Below, in pieces: positions 16,581-24,760 of a DNA stretch of 64,000 nucleotides (within the stretch, counting starts at the first letter, position 1; each line of letters begins with the position of its first letter). The stretch comes from an uncultured Erythrobacter sp. GTDB lineage: Bacteria > Pseudomonadota > Alphaproteobacteria > Sphingomonadales > Sphingomonadaceae. The notes below the pieces were generated by a model. The model saw only the letters and a program-made list of their open reading frames with translations. It searched no databases and was not told the origin of the DNA. Position numbers and translations under genes: made by a program. The stretch spans positions 1 to 64,000 of the forward strand of contig CAJXJR010000001.1 in the NCBI GenBank assembly GCA_913055155.1, read 5' to 3'.

Positions 16581-17465
16581 TCAGTTTCCTGCCTGGGCCA
16601 GCACCTGCAGCGCGCGCGACAGGTGCGGCCGGTCCAGCATGCCGCCTTCGTAGCCGATCGCGCCGACGCCGGGATTGGCTTCGAACAGGGCGACGATCCG
16701 GCGCGCTTGGGCTAATTCTTCTTCGCTGGGCGTGAAGGCGGCATTGATGATCTCCACCTGCGCCGGGTGGATGGCCAGCATTCCGGCAAAGCCTTCGCGC
16801 CGCAAGCGCTCTGCCCGGGACTTCAGGCCATCCAGGTCGCGGAAATCCCCGTGGATCGTGTCAATCGCCGCGACACCGGCATGGGCTGCGCCCAGCAGGG
16901 CCATGCTGCGCGCCATTTCGTAGGTAAAGCCATAGCTGCCATCGGGATTGGTATTGCCGGCGGCACCGACGGCATCAGCAAGGTCTTCTGCCCCCCAGGT
17001 CATGGCCATTAGGCGCGGTGCCCCCGCATAGTCGCCGCAGTGGAACATCGATCCGGCCGTCTCCGTCGCCAGAATCATCACCCGGGTGCTGCCGGGTGCG
17101 ATGGCACTGGCCACCTCCAGCGCCGCCAGGTACTTGTCGAGGGTTTCGACCTGCTGGCGCCCGCGGCACTTGGGCAACATGATACCGCCGGGCTTGCCTG
17201 GCATAATCGTGGCCAGGTCTGCCAGCGCATCGGGACCGTCCAGCGGGTTGATCCGCACGAACAGGCGCGCGCAGTCACCCTCGTGTCGTTCGAGGATGGA
17301 GTGCACCATGGAGCGCGCCTCGGGCTTGTTCTCCACCGCCACGGCATCTTCGAGGTCGAAGATCACCATGTCGGCCGCGCTGGCCACGGCTTTGGCCATC
17401 TTCTTCTCGCTATCGCCGGGCGCGAACAGCCACGAGCGCATCGGACGACTGGCGATATCGGTCAT
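16581..17465 (-). CDS. HpcH/HpaI aldolase / CitE-like CoA ester lyase
   Basis: 294 residues beginning MTDIASRPMRSWLFAPGD. Family marks: SWLFAPGDSEKKMAKA, DMVIFDLEDAVA, the substrate Arg in RLFVRINPLD, a metal Glu in LATETAGSMF, and the second acidic ligand in TWGAEDLADAVG. Such proteins are citryl-, malyl- or methylmalyl-CoA lyases or thioesterases of the cytoplasm. The short C-terminal stretch ends at AQAGN. It is divergent from the LOV regulator gene across 177 bp and so could be controlled by it. Confidence 0.88.
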   Translation of the reverse strand: MTDIASRPMRSWLFAPGDSEKKMAKAVASAADMVIFDLEDAVAVENKPEARSMVHSILERHEGDCARLFVRINPLDGPDALADLATIMPGKPGGIMLPKCRGRQQVETLDKYLAALEVASAIAPGSTRVMILATETAGSMFHCGDYAGAPRLMAMTWGAEDLADAVGAAGNTNPDGSYGFTYEMARSMALLGAAHAGVAAIDTIHGDFRDLDGLKSRAERLRREGFAGMLAIHPAQVEIINAAFTPSEEELAQARRIVALFEANPGVGAIGYEGGMLDRPHLSRALQVLAQAGN

Positions 17466-17529
17466 GGAAACACGGACCTTTCGGATCAAACTGTAGTGTT
17501 GAGCGCCTGCTCCCTCTAGCGGGACGGGC

Positions 17530-17541
17530 AGGCAATAGCCA
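17530..17541. promoter_or_regulatory. Possible LOV-HTH (EL222-type) binding site
   Basis: AGGCAATAGCCA lies midway between the divergent lyase and LOV genes. It fits 10 of 12 positions of the EL222 consensus as I recall it (RGNCYWWRGNCY). With such a degenerate motif chance matches are likely; only the position makes it worth noting. Confidence 0.25.
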
Positions 17542-17642
17542 TATTCCGACGTGCGAAGCGCTGGAAAAGCGCCCTTTCGCTTACGATATTCGCTTCTGCT
17601 GGCTTTACCTTGCGCGAATTGCCGCGCTAGAAGGATGTTGAA

Positions 17643-18260
17643 GTGGGAATGAAAATGAGAACGTCCGATCCGGCGGTGATGGAGTTGATTGACTCCAGCC
17701 CCGTGGCATCCGTGGTGAGCGATCCACGCTTGCCCGATAACCCCCTGATTGCCTGCAACCAGGCCTTCATCGACCTCACCGGCTATGGCGAGGATGAAAT
17801 CATCGGTCGTAACTGCCGCTTTCTTGCCGGGCCGGGCACGGAACCGTGGCTGACCGAAACCATCCGCGATGGCGTGCGCGAACGCAAGCCGGTGATGGTG
17901 GAGATCCTCAACTACAAGAAGGACGGAACGCCGTTCCGCAATGCCGTGGTGGTTGCGCCGATGTTCGATGACGACGGCGAACTGACCTATTTCTTCGGCT
18001 CGCAGGTGGAACTGGCCGAAGATGCCCAAGGCCCCAGCCTGACGCGGCGCGTGCGCGCGACGGAGAAGATCAAGGAACTTTCCAAGCGCCAGCTGGAAGT
18101 GCTGCAGATGGTCGCCAGCGGCCTGCGCAACAAGCAGATCGCCTGGGAGTTGGGGCTTTCCGAGAAGACCATCAAGATGCACCGCGGCATCGCCATGGAA
18201 AAGCTGGGTGCGCAAAGCTCTGCCGAGATGATCAGGCTGGCCGTGGAAGCGGGAATCTAG
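17643..18260 (+). CDS. LOV-HTH blue-light-responsive transcription factor (EL222-like)
   Basis: 205 residues. Residues about 10-125 form a LOV-type PAS domain: the flavin-adduct motif GRNCRFLAG (Cys58), [11 protein letters not shown] with the flavin-binding Asn residues, and FFGSQVE with the conserved Gln. Residues about 140-205 form a LuxR-type [23 protein letters not shown] then [13 protein letters not shown]. The layout and many segments match EL222 of Erythrobacter litoralis (recalled). Known mechanism there: blue light forms a Cys-flavin bond, frees the HTH, and the protein dimerises on DNA. Start GTG 17643 has AAGGA 7 bases upstream; ATG 17649 is an alternative. It is divergent from a CoA ester lyase gene. 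Confidence 0.93.
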   Translation: MGMKMRTSDPAVMELIDSSPVASVVSDPRLPDNPLIACNQAFIDLTGYGEDEIIGRNCRFLAGPGTEPWLTETIRDGVRERKPVMVEILNYKKDGTPFRNAVVVAPMFDDDGELTYFFGSQVELAEDAQGPSLTRRVRATEKIKELSKRQLEVLQMVASGLRNKQIAWELGLSEKTIKMHRGIAMEKLGAQSSAEMIRLAVEAGI

Positions 18261-18427
18261 GCCAGGCTTAAGGCCATTGGTCCAAAGCCCGTATTTCGTT
18301 TGCACAGGCCTGCGCTATTGCAGATGTGCATCGTAGCCGGATCAACGCGGGGCCTCCTTCCTTCCCCCTCTGCCTCGCGTCCTCCTCCATCCCACTTCTC
18401 CGGCTGCGATGCCCCCATCCTGAAAAA

Positions 18428-19618
18428 TTAGCGAAACAGGCGCGGCAGGAAGTCGTGCAGGTAACGTCGCCAGTTGATCCAGGTGTGGCCGCCGCCGCTT
18501 TCGTTATAGACGTGTTCGATGCCGTATTCGTCCAGCATGGCGCGGGTAGGGGCGACGGTGCCGTAGAGGAAATCGTCGGTGCCCATGGCGTAGTAGACGA
18601 GGTCCAGTTCCCCGGCTGCCCGTTCCAGCGCTTCGCCGTTCTGCGTGGTGTAGTTGGCAACGTCGTCCGGCCCCATGCCCAGACCCATCGAGAACACGCC
18701 GATATGACTGAACACGTCGGGGCGCGGCAAGCCGAAGCGCAGGGTGTGCGCGCCGCCCATCGACAGGCCGGCCATGGCGCGGTGGTCACGATCGGCAATG
18801 GTGCGGAATTGGCTGTCGATAAAGGGAATCAAGTCCTGGTGCAGGTCGTCCCCGAAATCGGTGTTGGCGAGCATGTCTGTGTCTTCGCGTTGCGGCGTGT
18901 GGCCGAAAGGCATGACGATGATCATGGGTTCCGCGCTGTCTGAGGCCAGCAGGTTGTCGAGGATGTAGTTGGCATGGCCCACGCTGGTCCAGCTGTCCGC
19001 CGAATCGCCGGCTCCATGCACCAGGTACAGGACCGGATAGCTCTCGTTGCCGTTCATGTAGCCCGGCGGGGTATAGACATAGGCTTCGCGCATGGTGCCC
19101 AGCGCGCCGGAGACATATTCTACGCGGCTGACCACGCCATGCGGCACATCTTCGCGCAAAGTCTGGAATGCACCTGCCTCGCCCGGAATTTCCATGGTGG
19201 AGTTGATGCCGCTGCGTTCGCGGCTGAAGGTGGTGGCCATGGGATCGGGCACGCGCGCCCCGTCGACCTCGAAGTTGTAGCGATAGGTGTCGGGCGGCAC
19301 GGGCAGTTCGGTCGTCACGCTCCACAGGCCGGTTTCATCCCTGGCCAGCGGCAGGCCGCGCTCGCCCCCGCCGAACCCGCCGGGCACCCACGGATCGAGA
19401 TCGTTGCTGGTGACCCGCACGTTGTTGGCCTCGGGCGCGCACAGGCGGAAGGTCACGCGGCCGTCTGCCAGCGGCTCGACAGAGACATAGTCGGGCCGGG
19501 CGAAGGGGCCCTGCGGCATGCACGATGCCGCATCGGCACCTTGTTGTGCTAGGGAAGGCGTGACTGGCAGGGCAAGGGCTAGGCCGACAGCGGCCGGTAT
19601 GGCGAATTTTGCAGTCAT
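18428..19618 (-). CDS. Secreted esterase (CE1-like) with N-terminal E-set domain
   Basis: 396 residues. Signal peptide ends at PSLAQ; residues about 35-150 resemble the immunoglobulin-like E-set/CBM48 domain (VTFRLCAPEANNVRV, TYRYNFEVDG). The rest is an esterase-D/CE1 alpha/beta hydrolase: YPVLYLVHGAGDS, nucleophile motif GLSMGG, and catalytic His in GGGHTWINWRRYL. Family members include feruloyl and acetylxylan esterases. ATG 19618 has GGAGAGGA about 6 bases upstream. Likely periplasmic; it stands at the edge of the PQQ island. Confidence 0.9.
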   Translation of the reverse strand: MTAKFAIPAAVGLALALPVTPSLAQQGADAASCMPQGPFARPDYVSVEPLADGRVTFRLCAPEANNVRVTSNDLDPWVPGGFGGGERGLPLARDETGLWSVTTELPVPPDTYRYNFEVDGARVPDPMATTFSRERSGINSTMEIPGEAGAFQTLREDVPHGVVSRVEYVSGALGTMREAYVYTPPGYMNGNESYPVLYLVHGAGDSADSWTSVGHANYILDNLLASDSAEPMIIVMPFGHTPQREDTDMLANTDFGDDLHQDLIPFIDSQFRTIADRDHRAMAGLSMGGAHTLRFGLPRPDVFSHIGVFSMGLGMGPDDVANYTTQNGEALERAAGELDLVYYAMGTDDFLYGTVAPTRAMLDEYGIEHVYNESGGGHTWINWRRYLHDFLPRLFR

Positions 19619-19737
19619 GGGGTCTCCTCTCGCTCCTTCGGGACTTGGCGAGAGCGTACCCCTGCTGTCAATCGTCCATGCAAAACGGGGGCCCTCGACG
19701 AGGACCCCCGCTTGATGTTCCGGTTGCCCGGAAAGGC

Positions 19738-20163
19738 TTAGTTCTGCGCGCGGCGACGAGCTGCGGCCACGGCTTCCGTGGTCGGGTTGCCGAGCGACAG
19801 TTCGCGACCGTTGGGGAAGCGGATTTCCGCTGCCGAGGCACGGGTGTCGCCATCGCGAGCCTGGAAGGCGTCGACGATGATGTCGGTGCCTGCCGGCAGC
19901 GAGTTCCGGTTCCAGCCACGACGCAGCAGCGCGGACGGGGCGCCGCCCTCGATGCGCCAGCGCTCGGTGCTGCCGTTGCGTTCGACGTCGATGTGAATCC
20001 AGGAGTGGGGGTTGACCCACTCGAACATCACGACCTTGCCTTCGAGGCGGATCGGACGGTTACGGTCGAATTCCGTGGCGAACGAGTGGTGCGCATAGGC
20101 ACCAACGCCCGTCACAGCGAGCACGGCGCCGATAGCGGCAGCGCTGAGCTTCTTCATCTGCAT
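19738..20163 (-). CDS. DUF6152 family secreted protein (second copy)
   Basis: 141 residues. Signal peptide, then AHHSFATEFDRNRPI, VVMFEWVNPHSWIHID and LLRRGWNRNSL, the same ordered motifs as the protein at 739-1122 (HHS, W-NPH, RGW). It ends in a basic AAARRRAQN tail. Start ATG 20163 has AGGGAG 7 bases upstream. Function is unknown; the HHS and NPHSW motifs suggest metal binding (inference). It follows the WEGDTLV-type gene at 20251 by 87 bp, repeating the pairing seen near the start of the window. Confidence 0.8.
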   Translation of the reverse strand: MQMKKLSAAAIGAVLAVTGVGAYAHHSFATEFDRNRPIRLEGKVVMFEWVNPHSWIHIDVERNGSTERWRIEGGAPSALLRRGWNRNSLPAGTDIIVDAFQARDGDTRASAAEIRFPNGRELSLGNPTTEAVAAARRRAQN

Positions 20164-20205
20164 GGTTGAACTCCCTAGATTAAAACACTTCAAAAGCTGT
20201 CAGAC

Positions 20206-20233
20206 GGACAAGGTGTTTACGTTGACTTTGTCC
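20206..20233. promoter_or_regulatory. Inverted repeat upstream of the DUF6152 gene
   Basis: GGACAAGGTG and GACTTTGTCC form 10-bp arms (8 matches) across 8 bp, 43 bp before the start codon. The right half is part of a 15-bp stretch nearly repeated at 35996-36010. Possible operator; pattern evidence only. Confidence 0.3.
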
Positions 20234-20250
20234 AGATAGCAAATCCAACA

Positions 20251-21114
20251 TTACTCCTCGATTAAGTCACCGTAGAGCAGGTGCTCGGAAAACGGCACGC
20301 ACTTGAACTCGAGGAGCTGTGCGTTGTCTTCGACATGGCGGTAGAGAACCATGTCCATTTCATACGGCTCCGTCAGGATCGAAGGGTCTTCGATGGTGAC
20401 ATGGTAATCGATGTGGTTGCCACCTTCGCGCAGCGTGAAACGCTCCGTCACGGTGGCGTTGTTGGTGATGTAGTTGCCGGCGCGGTCGATCCAGGTCACG
20501 CCTTCCACCATCTCGCCGGCGGGCAGCTTCACCAGGCCCGGACCCTGCGCCAGAGTGGTGACGACCAGCGTATCGCCATCCCATTCGCCGTAGCTGGTGC
20601 CCATCCAGGTGTCGATCGGCGGGATGCCGACTTCCTGCATGTGGATCACCCGGTTGGCCGAGGCATATTCGTAGACCATCAGGATGTCGTCACCGTCGCC
20701 CTGCACGATCTGGAAGGGGTGCGGCATGTAGGTAGCGCGGGGAATGCCCGGCAGGTAGCAGGCGGCTTCGGGATCATAGGTGATCACGTTCTCGCGGTTG
20801 TACTCCAAGCGTTCCTGCGCCGCTTCGTTGTAGGGGATCGAGCCGCCCTGGACGACGCCCAGGTCAGCCGGAATCGCACCAATCGCACCCAGGATGCGGT
20901 CACCCTGCGGCAGCGGGTTGGGGCCCGCGCTGTGCGGTTCGACATTCCAGTTGGCGCCGTTCATCACCTGCCACACGCCGTTGAGATCGGGATGGTCGCC
21001 AATGCGATCCATTTCCGCACTCTCGTGATTGTCGGCCAGCGCCGGAGCCGCCGGAAGTGTTGCCATTGCCACTGCCGCAGTCGCGACGGTCGCCAAACGT
21101 GTAAGGGCCCGCAT
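20251..21114 (-). CDS. Secreted protein of the 'WEGDTLV' family, function unknown
   Basis: 287 residues with a signal peptide ending at PALAD. The mature N-terminus has HPDLNGVWQVMN, a phrase typical of this little-studied secreted family. The core carries GEWDGDTLVVTT, then TERFTLREGG, then DPSILTEPYEMD, and it ends in LLEFKCVPFSEHLLYGDL. The order is shared with the proteins at 1119, 28638, 29753 and 30880. No enzyme motif is recognised. It lies between the PQQ protein at 21135 (20 bp upstream) and the DUF6152 gene, probably in one transcript. Confidence 0.75.
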   Translation of the reverse strand: MRALTRLATVATAAVAMATLPAAPALADNHESAEMDRIGDHPDLNGVWQVMNGANWNVEPHSAGPNPLPQGDRILGAIGAIPADLGVVQGGSIPYNEAAQERLEYNRENVITYDPEAACYLPGIPRATYMPHPFQIVQGDGDDILMVYEYASANRVIHMQEVGIPPIDTWMGTSYGEWDGDTLVVTTLAQGPGLVKLPAGEMVEGVTWIDRAGNYITNNATVTERFTLREGGNHIDYHVTIEDPSILTEPYEMDMVLYRHVEDNAQLLEFKCVPFSEHLLYGDLIEE

Positions 21115-21134
21115 ATTCTCTCCTCAAGACCTTG

Positions 21135-23093
21135 CTATTGTTCCAGAGCAAAAGCCACGATCCGCCCACCGGCATTGATCGCGACATATTGCCTGCCGTC
21201 GCTTCCCCGATACGAGAACGGGTTGGCGTTGGCGTTACCTTGCAATTGTGCTTCCCATAGCTGCTCGCCACTGTCCGCGTCAAAGGCGCGGAAGCGACGA
21301 TCATTGGTCGCACCTACGAAAACCAGTCCACCTGCCGTCACGCTGGGCCCGGCGCTGCCGGAATTGCCGAGCACGCGGCGATCTTCCGGCAGGCGCTCGT
21401 CATCGTACATGCCGAGCGGCACGGCCCACAGGATTTCGCCGGTATTGGCATCGACCGCAGTCAGCCGCGCCCAAGGCGGCTTGTAGCAGGGCAGGGTGGG
21501 GCCGACAGGGCGGCCATTGTCGTCATATTCGCCCGACAGCGGGGCGTTGAAGCTGAAGAACGGGCCCTTGCCGTCCACACTGGCGCGATCGTACTCGGGC
21601 AGGGGCCCTGCCGCGCTGGTGTCGAAAGAGTAGGGTTCGTCGCCTTCCACTTTCTCCACCCAGCCAACCAGCGAGGTATCCTGTGCGTTGACATAGATGA
21701 CGCCGGTGGTTGGATCGGCTGCCGGTCCGCTCCAGTTCACGCCGCCGGTGCCGCCGGGCAGCTGGATGGTGGAGCGCGGCGGCTGGCCTTCGGCGCGGTA
21801 CATGAAGGGCGTGAACGGCCCCAGGTTCAGGAACCCGCCCGCGTGATCCCACATGGCATAGCAGGCCTCGGAATGTTCGGGCGTGGTATCTTCCGGCCCG
21901 ACGATGTCCTGGTAGGTCATCTCCACGCGGCTGAGCGGCGGGGTGTTGACTGGGAAGGGCTGGGTCGGATGGTAATATTCGCCCGGCACGTCGCCCGGCG
22001 GGACGCGGCGTTCCTCCACCGGCTGCACGGGTTCGCCATCCTCGGCATCGAGCACGTAGACGAGGCTGGACTTGCCGACATTGGCCAGCGCCATGTGCTG
22101 TGAACCGTCAGGCGCCGTAACCGGCAGCAGCGCGCCGGCGTGGCTCATGTCGATATCCCAGATATCGTGGTGCACGGTCTGGAAATGCCACTTGTATTCG
22201 CCGGTTTCGGCATCCACGGCCACCACCGAATTGGCGAACACGTTGGTGCCGGGGCGATCGCCGCCATAGTAATTGTGGGCAGGGCCGGCGATGGGGAGAT
22301 AGACCGTGCCGGTGCTTTCATCCACCGTCGCGGCAAAGCCCCACATGTTGGTGCCGCCGCGATTCTCCGCGCCGCCGCCCCAGGTATCGTGGAACGGTTC
22401 GCCAGCGTCGGGCGTGGTATCGAATTCCCACAACTTTTCGCCGGTCACGACGTTGTAGGCGCGCGGATTGCCGGGGGCGCCTTGCGGATTTTCCAGGCTG
22501 GCGGCGCCGATAATGGCGATATTGCCGGTGATCGTCGGCGTGCCGCTGTAGCCCGGATCGATGGCGACCGAGCCGTTTTGGCCGAACGAAGTGACGGGTT
22601 CGCCAGTGGCGAAGTCGAACGCCATCAGCGCATTGCCGGCAGTTACCAGCAGGCGCGGGCCATGACTGTTGTCACCGGGCCAGTAGCCAAGGCCACGCCC
22701 GGCAAAGCTGGGCGGCGGGCCGGGCTGGTCGCTGGCCGGAAACTGGTGTTCGTGCACCCACACTTCTTCGCCCGTCGCGCCGTCCAGCGCGACGATGCGG
22801 TTTTGTGCGGGGAAATACATGACCCCGTCGATTACCAGCGGAACAGCGTTGTTGAAGGCGCGGTAGGGATAGTCCCAGGCTTGCTGCAGGCTGGCCACGT
22901 TGTCGCGATTGATATCGGCCAGCGGCGAATAGCGGGTGGCCGCGGGATCGCGATGAATGGTCTGCCAGTCACCATCCGGAATCACGCGTGCCTGAGCATG
23001 ATCGTTGGCGGCCAGCGGGGCGGGTGCAACGGTTGTACAGGCAGTTGTGCAGGCAAGCAGAATGGCCACTTTGTAAGCCTTGCTCACGCGCAT
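21135..23093 (-). CDS. PQQ-dependent dehydrogenase, glucose/quinate dehydrogenase type
   Basis: 652 residues. A lipoprotein-like signal (ILLACTTAC) precedes an eight-bladed quinoprotein propeller: DWQTIHRDPAATRYSPL, repeated W-docking motifs (ALDGATGEEVWV, AVDANTGEILWAV, AFDADSGEQLWEA), and the active-site motif VHHDIWDIDM. LPCYKPPWARLTAVD is typical of membrane glucose dehydrogenase relatives, but here there are no N-terminal transmembrane helices and no heme motif. Expected role: periplasmic oxidation of a polyol or sugar with electrons leaving to a separate carrier. Start 23093 is preferred for its GGGAG spacing; ATG 23099 is possible. Confidence 0.88.
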   Translation of the reverse strand: MRVSKAYKVAILLACTTACTTVAPAPLAANDHAQARVIPDGDWQTIHRDPAATRYSPLADINRDNVASLQQAWDYPYRAFNNAVPLVIDGVMYFPAQNRIVALDGATGEEVWVHEHQFPASDQPGPPPSFAGRGLGYWPGDNSHGPRLLVTAGNALMAFDFATGEPVTSFGQNGSVAIDPGYSGTPTITGNIAIIGAASLENPQGAPGNPRAYNVVTGEKLWEFDTTPDAGEPFHDTWGGGAENRGGTNMWGFAATVDESTGTVYLPIAGPAHNYYGGDRPGTNVFANSVVAVDAETGEYKWHFQTVHHDIWDIDMSHAGALLPVTAPDGSQHMALANVGKSSLVYVLDAEDGEPVQPVEERRVPPGDVPGEYYHPTQPFPVNTPPLSRVEMTYQDIVGPEDTTPEHSEACYAMWDHAGGFLNLGPFTPFMYRAEGQPPRSTIQLPGGTGGVNWSGPAADPTTGVIYVNAQDTSLVGWVEKVEGDEPYSFDTSAAGPLPEYDRASVDGKGPFFSFNAPLSGEYDDNGRPVGPTLPCYKPPWARLTAVDANTGEILWAVPLGMYDDERLPEDRRVLGNSGSAGPSVTAGGLVFVGATNDRRFRAFDADSGEQLWEAQLQGNANANPFSYRGSDGRQYVAINAGGRIVAFALEQ

Positions 23094-23462
23094 CCCCATG
23101 TCTCCCGAATCACTTGGCATGAATGGCTCCGCCTTGCGGGGCAGCGCCCTTGTTGATTCTGTCCTAAACATCCTGCATGGCTTTGACAATGCCTCGCGCG
23201 GCCTGTCGGGATGCGGGTTTTCGGGGGGCAGCTGCCCGCTGGCGCTAAGTCTATGAAAAAGCGTGTGCTTGGCAGGCGAAAGTGGCGCAAAAACAGGGCT
23301 TAAGCTGCGCGCTTTGCCCATCTGTTTCGGCCTGTTTCGCGCTGCTGCACTTGGCGAAAGTGCATTTGATCGCTAGCGGGTTTGCGCGAGATCAAGGCGT
23401 AAACGCGCCGGACAGGATCAATCTGGATAGAAACCCGGGGTAGAAAACAAGGACAAGAGGGA
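23094..23462. other. Intergenic region with two inverted repeats
   Basis: No gene is seen in these 369 bp between the divergent PQQ protein and the DUF6644 gene. Two inverted repeats lie near the DUF6644 side: GCACTT-GGCGA-AAGTGC (23347-23363, perfect) and TTGATCGC...GCGAGATCAA (23366-23395, with a 2-bp slip). They are candidate operators or a small hairpin. No convincing promoter hexamers were found. Confidence 0.35.
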
Positions 23463-23999
23463 ATGGGTGACTTCTTTTATGGACTGACAGATTGGCTGCG
23501 GACGACAAGTCTGCTCGACGCCGCCTTCTGGATCGAGACGACGGGCTTCAACCGCCTGCTCGTGGAAAACTTCTGGGGCGTGCCGATTGCGCAGGTCCTC
23601 CACATCATCGGGATCGGTGCGGCCTTTGCGGCCACGCTGATGATGACGCTGCGTGTCAACAACATGGCTGGTACCTCGCGTTCCATCCCCGAAGTGTCTG
23701 CGCGCTATGTCCCGTGGATCTGGTGGGGCCTGCTGTGGATCGTTGCCAGCGGCATGCTGATGCTGTGGGCCGAACCGGTCCGCAACATGGTGAACGGCGT
23801 GTTCTGGGTGAAGATGGCGCTGCTGGTGGTGACGATCTTCGTCACGCTGGCGTACCAGAAATCTGTGCGTAGCGCGGCCACTGTCGGCGGTGCCGGCTGG
23901 AATGCAGGCGGAGGGATGCGCCTGACCGGCTGGTTTATCATCATCCTGTGGTGCCTGATCATGGCCCACGGTCGCTGGATCGCCTACGCGCCGGTTTGA
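23463..23999 (+). CDS. DUF6644 family integral membrane protein A
   Basis: 178 residues with about four transmembrane helices: around GVPIAQVLHIIGIGAAFAAT, YVPWIWWGLLWIVASGMLML, VFWVKMALLVVTIFVTLAYQ and GWFIIILWCLIMAHGRWIAY. Histidines sit inside or at the edge of the first and last helices (QVLHII, MAHGRW), as in diheme b-type cytochromes, but heme binding is unproven. ATG follows an AAGAGGGA ribosome site. The next gene is a related protein 14 bp downstream; both face away from the PQQ gene at 21135. Confidence 0.75.
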   Translation: MGDFFYGLTDWLRTTSLLDAAFWIETTGFNRLLVENFWGVPIAQVLHIIGIGAAFAATLMMTLRVNNMAGTSRSIPEVSARYVPWIWWGLLWIVASGMLMLWAEPVRNMVNGVFWVKMALLVVTIFVTLAYQKSVRSAATVGGAGWNAGGGMRLTGWFIIILWCLIMAHGRWIAYAPV

Positions 24000-24013
24000 G
24001 GGGAACTGAATCA

Positions 24014-24532
24014 ATGGCTTCTTATTATCCTGAACCCACGAATATCTGGGAATCGATCGAATACTCGTCACTCGGCACTTCCATTGCCGAGAGCCTGTGG
24101 GCCTTCCCCACGCTGGAGACGATCCACGTCATCGCGCTGGTCACCGTGTTCGGCACCATCGCCATCATGGACCTGCGCCTGCTTGGCCTGGCTGGCAACA
24201 AGTGGACCGTGCTGGAGATGAGCCAGGACACGCTGAAGTGGACCTGGGCGGGCTTTATCCTGGCCGCGATCACCGGCACGCTGCTGTTCACCAGCAAGGC
24301 GAGCACCTACATGGTCAATCCCTATTTCCTCGTGAAAATGGGGCTGCTGGCGCTGGCTGGCCTGAACATGGCCTACTTCCATTTCGTCACCTACAAGACG
24401 GTGAATGACTGGAACGCCTCTCCGGTGTTGCCGTCGGGCGCGAAGTTCGCCGCGGCAACGTCGCTGGTGCTGTGGATCGCCGTGGTCTTCTGCGGCCGTG
24501 CCATCGGCTTCACGCTGGGGATTTACTACTAA
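24014..24532 (+). CDS. DUF6644 family integral membrane protein B
   Basis: 172 residues, four transmembrane helices, related in layout to the preceding protein. Histidines are found in LETIHVIALVTVFG and in NMAYFHFVTY, again at helix positions that could ligate heme. It has a VLPSGAKFAAATSLVLWIAV last helix. ATG has GGGGAA about 9 bases upstream. The pair ends at a strong terminator, so they form a two-gene unit. A role as a membrane electron carrier for the nearby dehydrogenases is a hypothesis. Confidence 0.75.
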   Translation: MASYYPEPTNIWESIEYSSLGTSIAESLWAFPTLETIHVIALVTVFGTIAIMDLRLLGLAGNKWTVLEMSQDTLKWTWAGFILAAITGTLLFTSKASTYMVNPYFLVKMGLLALAGLNMAYFHFVTYKTVNDWNASPVLPSGAKFAAATSLVLWIAVVFCGRAIGFTLGIYY

Positions 24533-24554
24533 GGCTGTAACAGCCTTGGATGCG

Positions 24555-24587
24555 AAAAGGGCCGCTCGATTGAGCGGCCCTTTTTGT
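24555..24587 (+). terminator. Rho-independent terminator after the DUF6644 pair
   Basis: A 9-bp perfect stem GGGCCGCTC / GAGCGGCCC with a GATT loop is followed by TTTTT, and preceded by AAAA, so it may also act on the opposite strand. Confidence 0.85.
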
Positions 24588-24625
24588 TGGCGGCTGAGAC
24601 TACAGTACCAAGGCCCAGCCCGGAA

Positions 24626-24760
24626 CTATTCAAACTCCTTGCTTAGCCGCTTTTGCGCTGCGCGTTCGCGCCGTCCACGCAAACCGCCCCGTATGATGGC
24701 TGAAAGCAAGAAGAAAGGGACCAGCAGCGCACCCAGGAGGATTAGCCCTGACACGGTCAT
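24626..24760 (-). CDS. 44-residue single-pass membrane protein
   Basis: ATG 24760 overlaps the TGA of the upstream PQQ-cytochrome gene (ATGA), and the frame runs 44 codons to TAG. It reads MTVSGLILLGALLVPFFLLS, a transmembrane helix, then IIRGGLRGRRERAAQ and a basic cytoplasmic tail ending KEFE. Such small proteins often stabilise or anchor a partner complex. No known family is recognised. Translational coupling to a periplasmic quinohemoprotein suggests a role in its assembly or membrane docking (inference). Confidence 0.6.
   Translation of the reverse strand: MTVSGLILLGALLVPFFLLSAIIRGGLRGRRERAAQKRLSKEFE

Noticed and set aside
23366-23395. FNR/Anr-type box TTGAT...ATCAA
   Set aside because: The half-sites are 20 bp apart; the usual spacing is 4 bp, so only a generic inverted repeat was noted.
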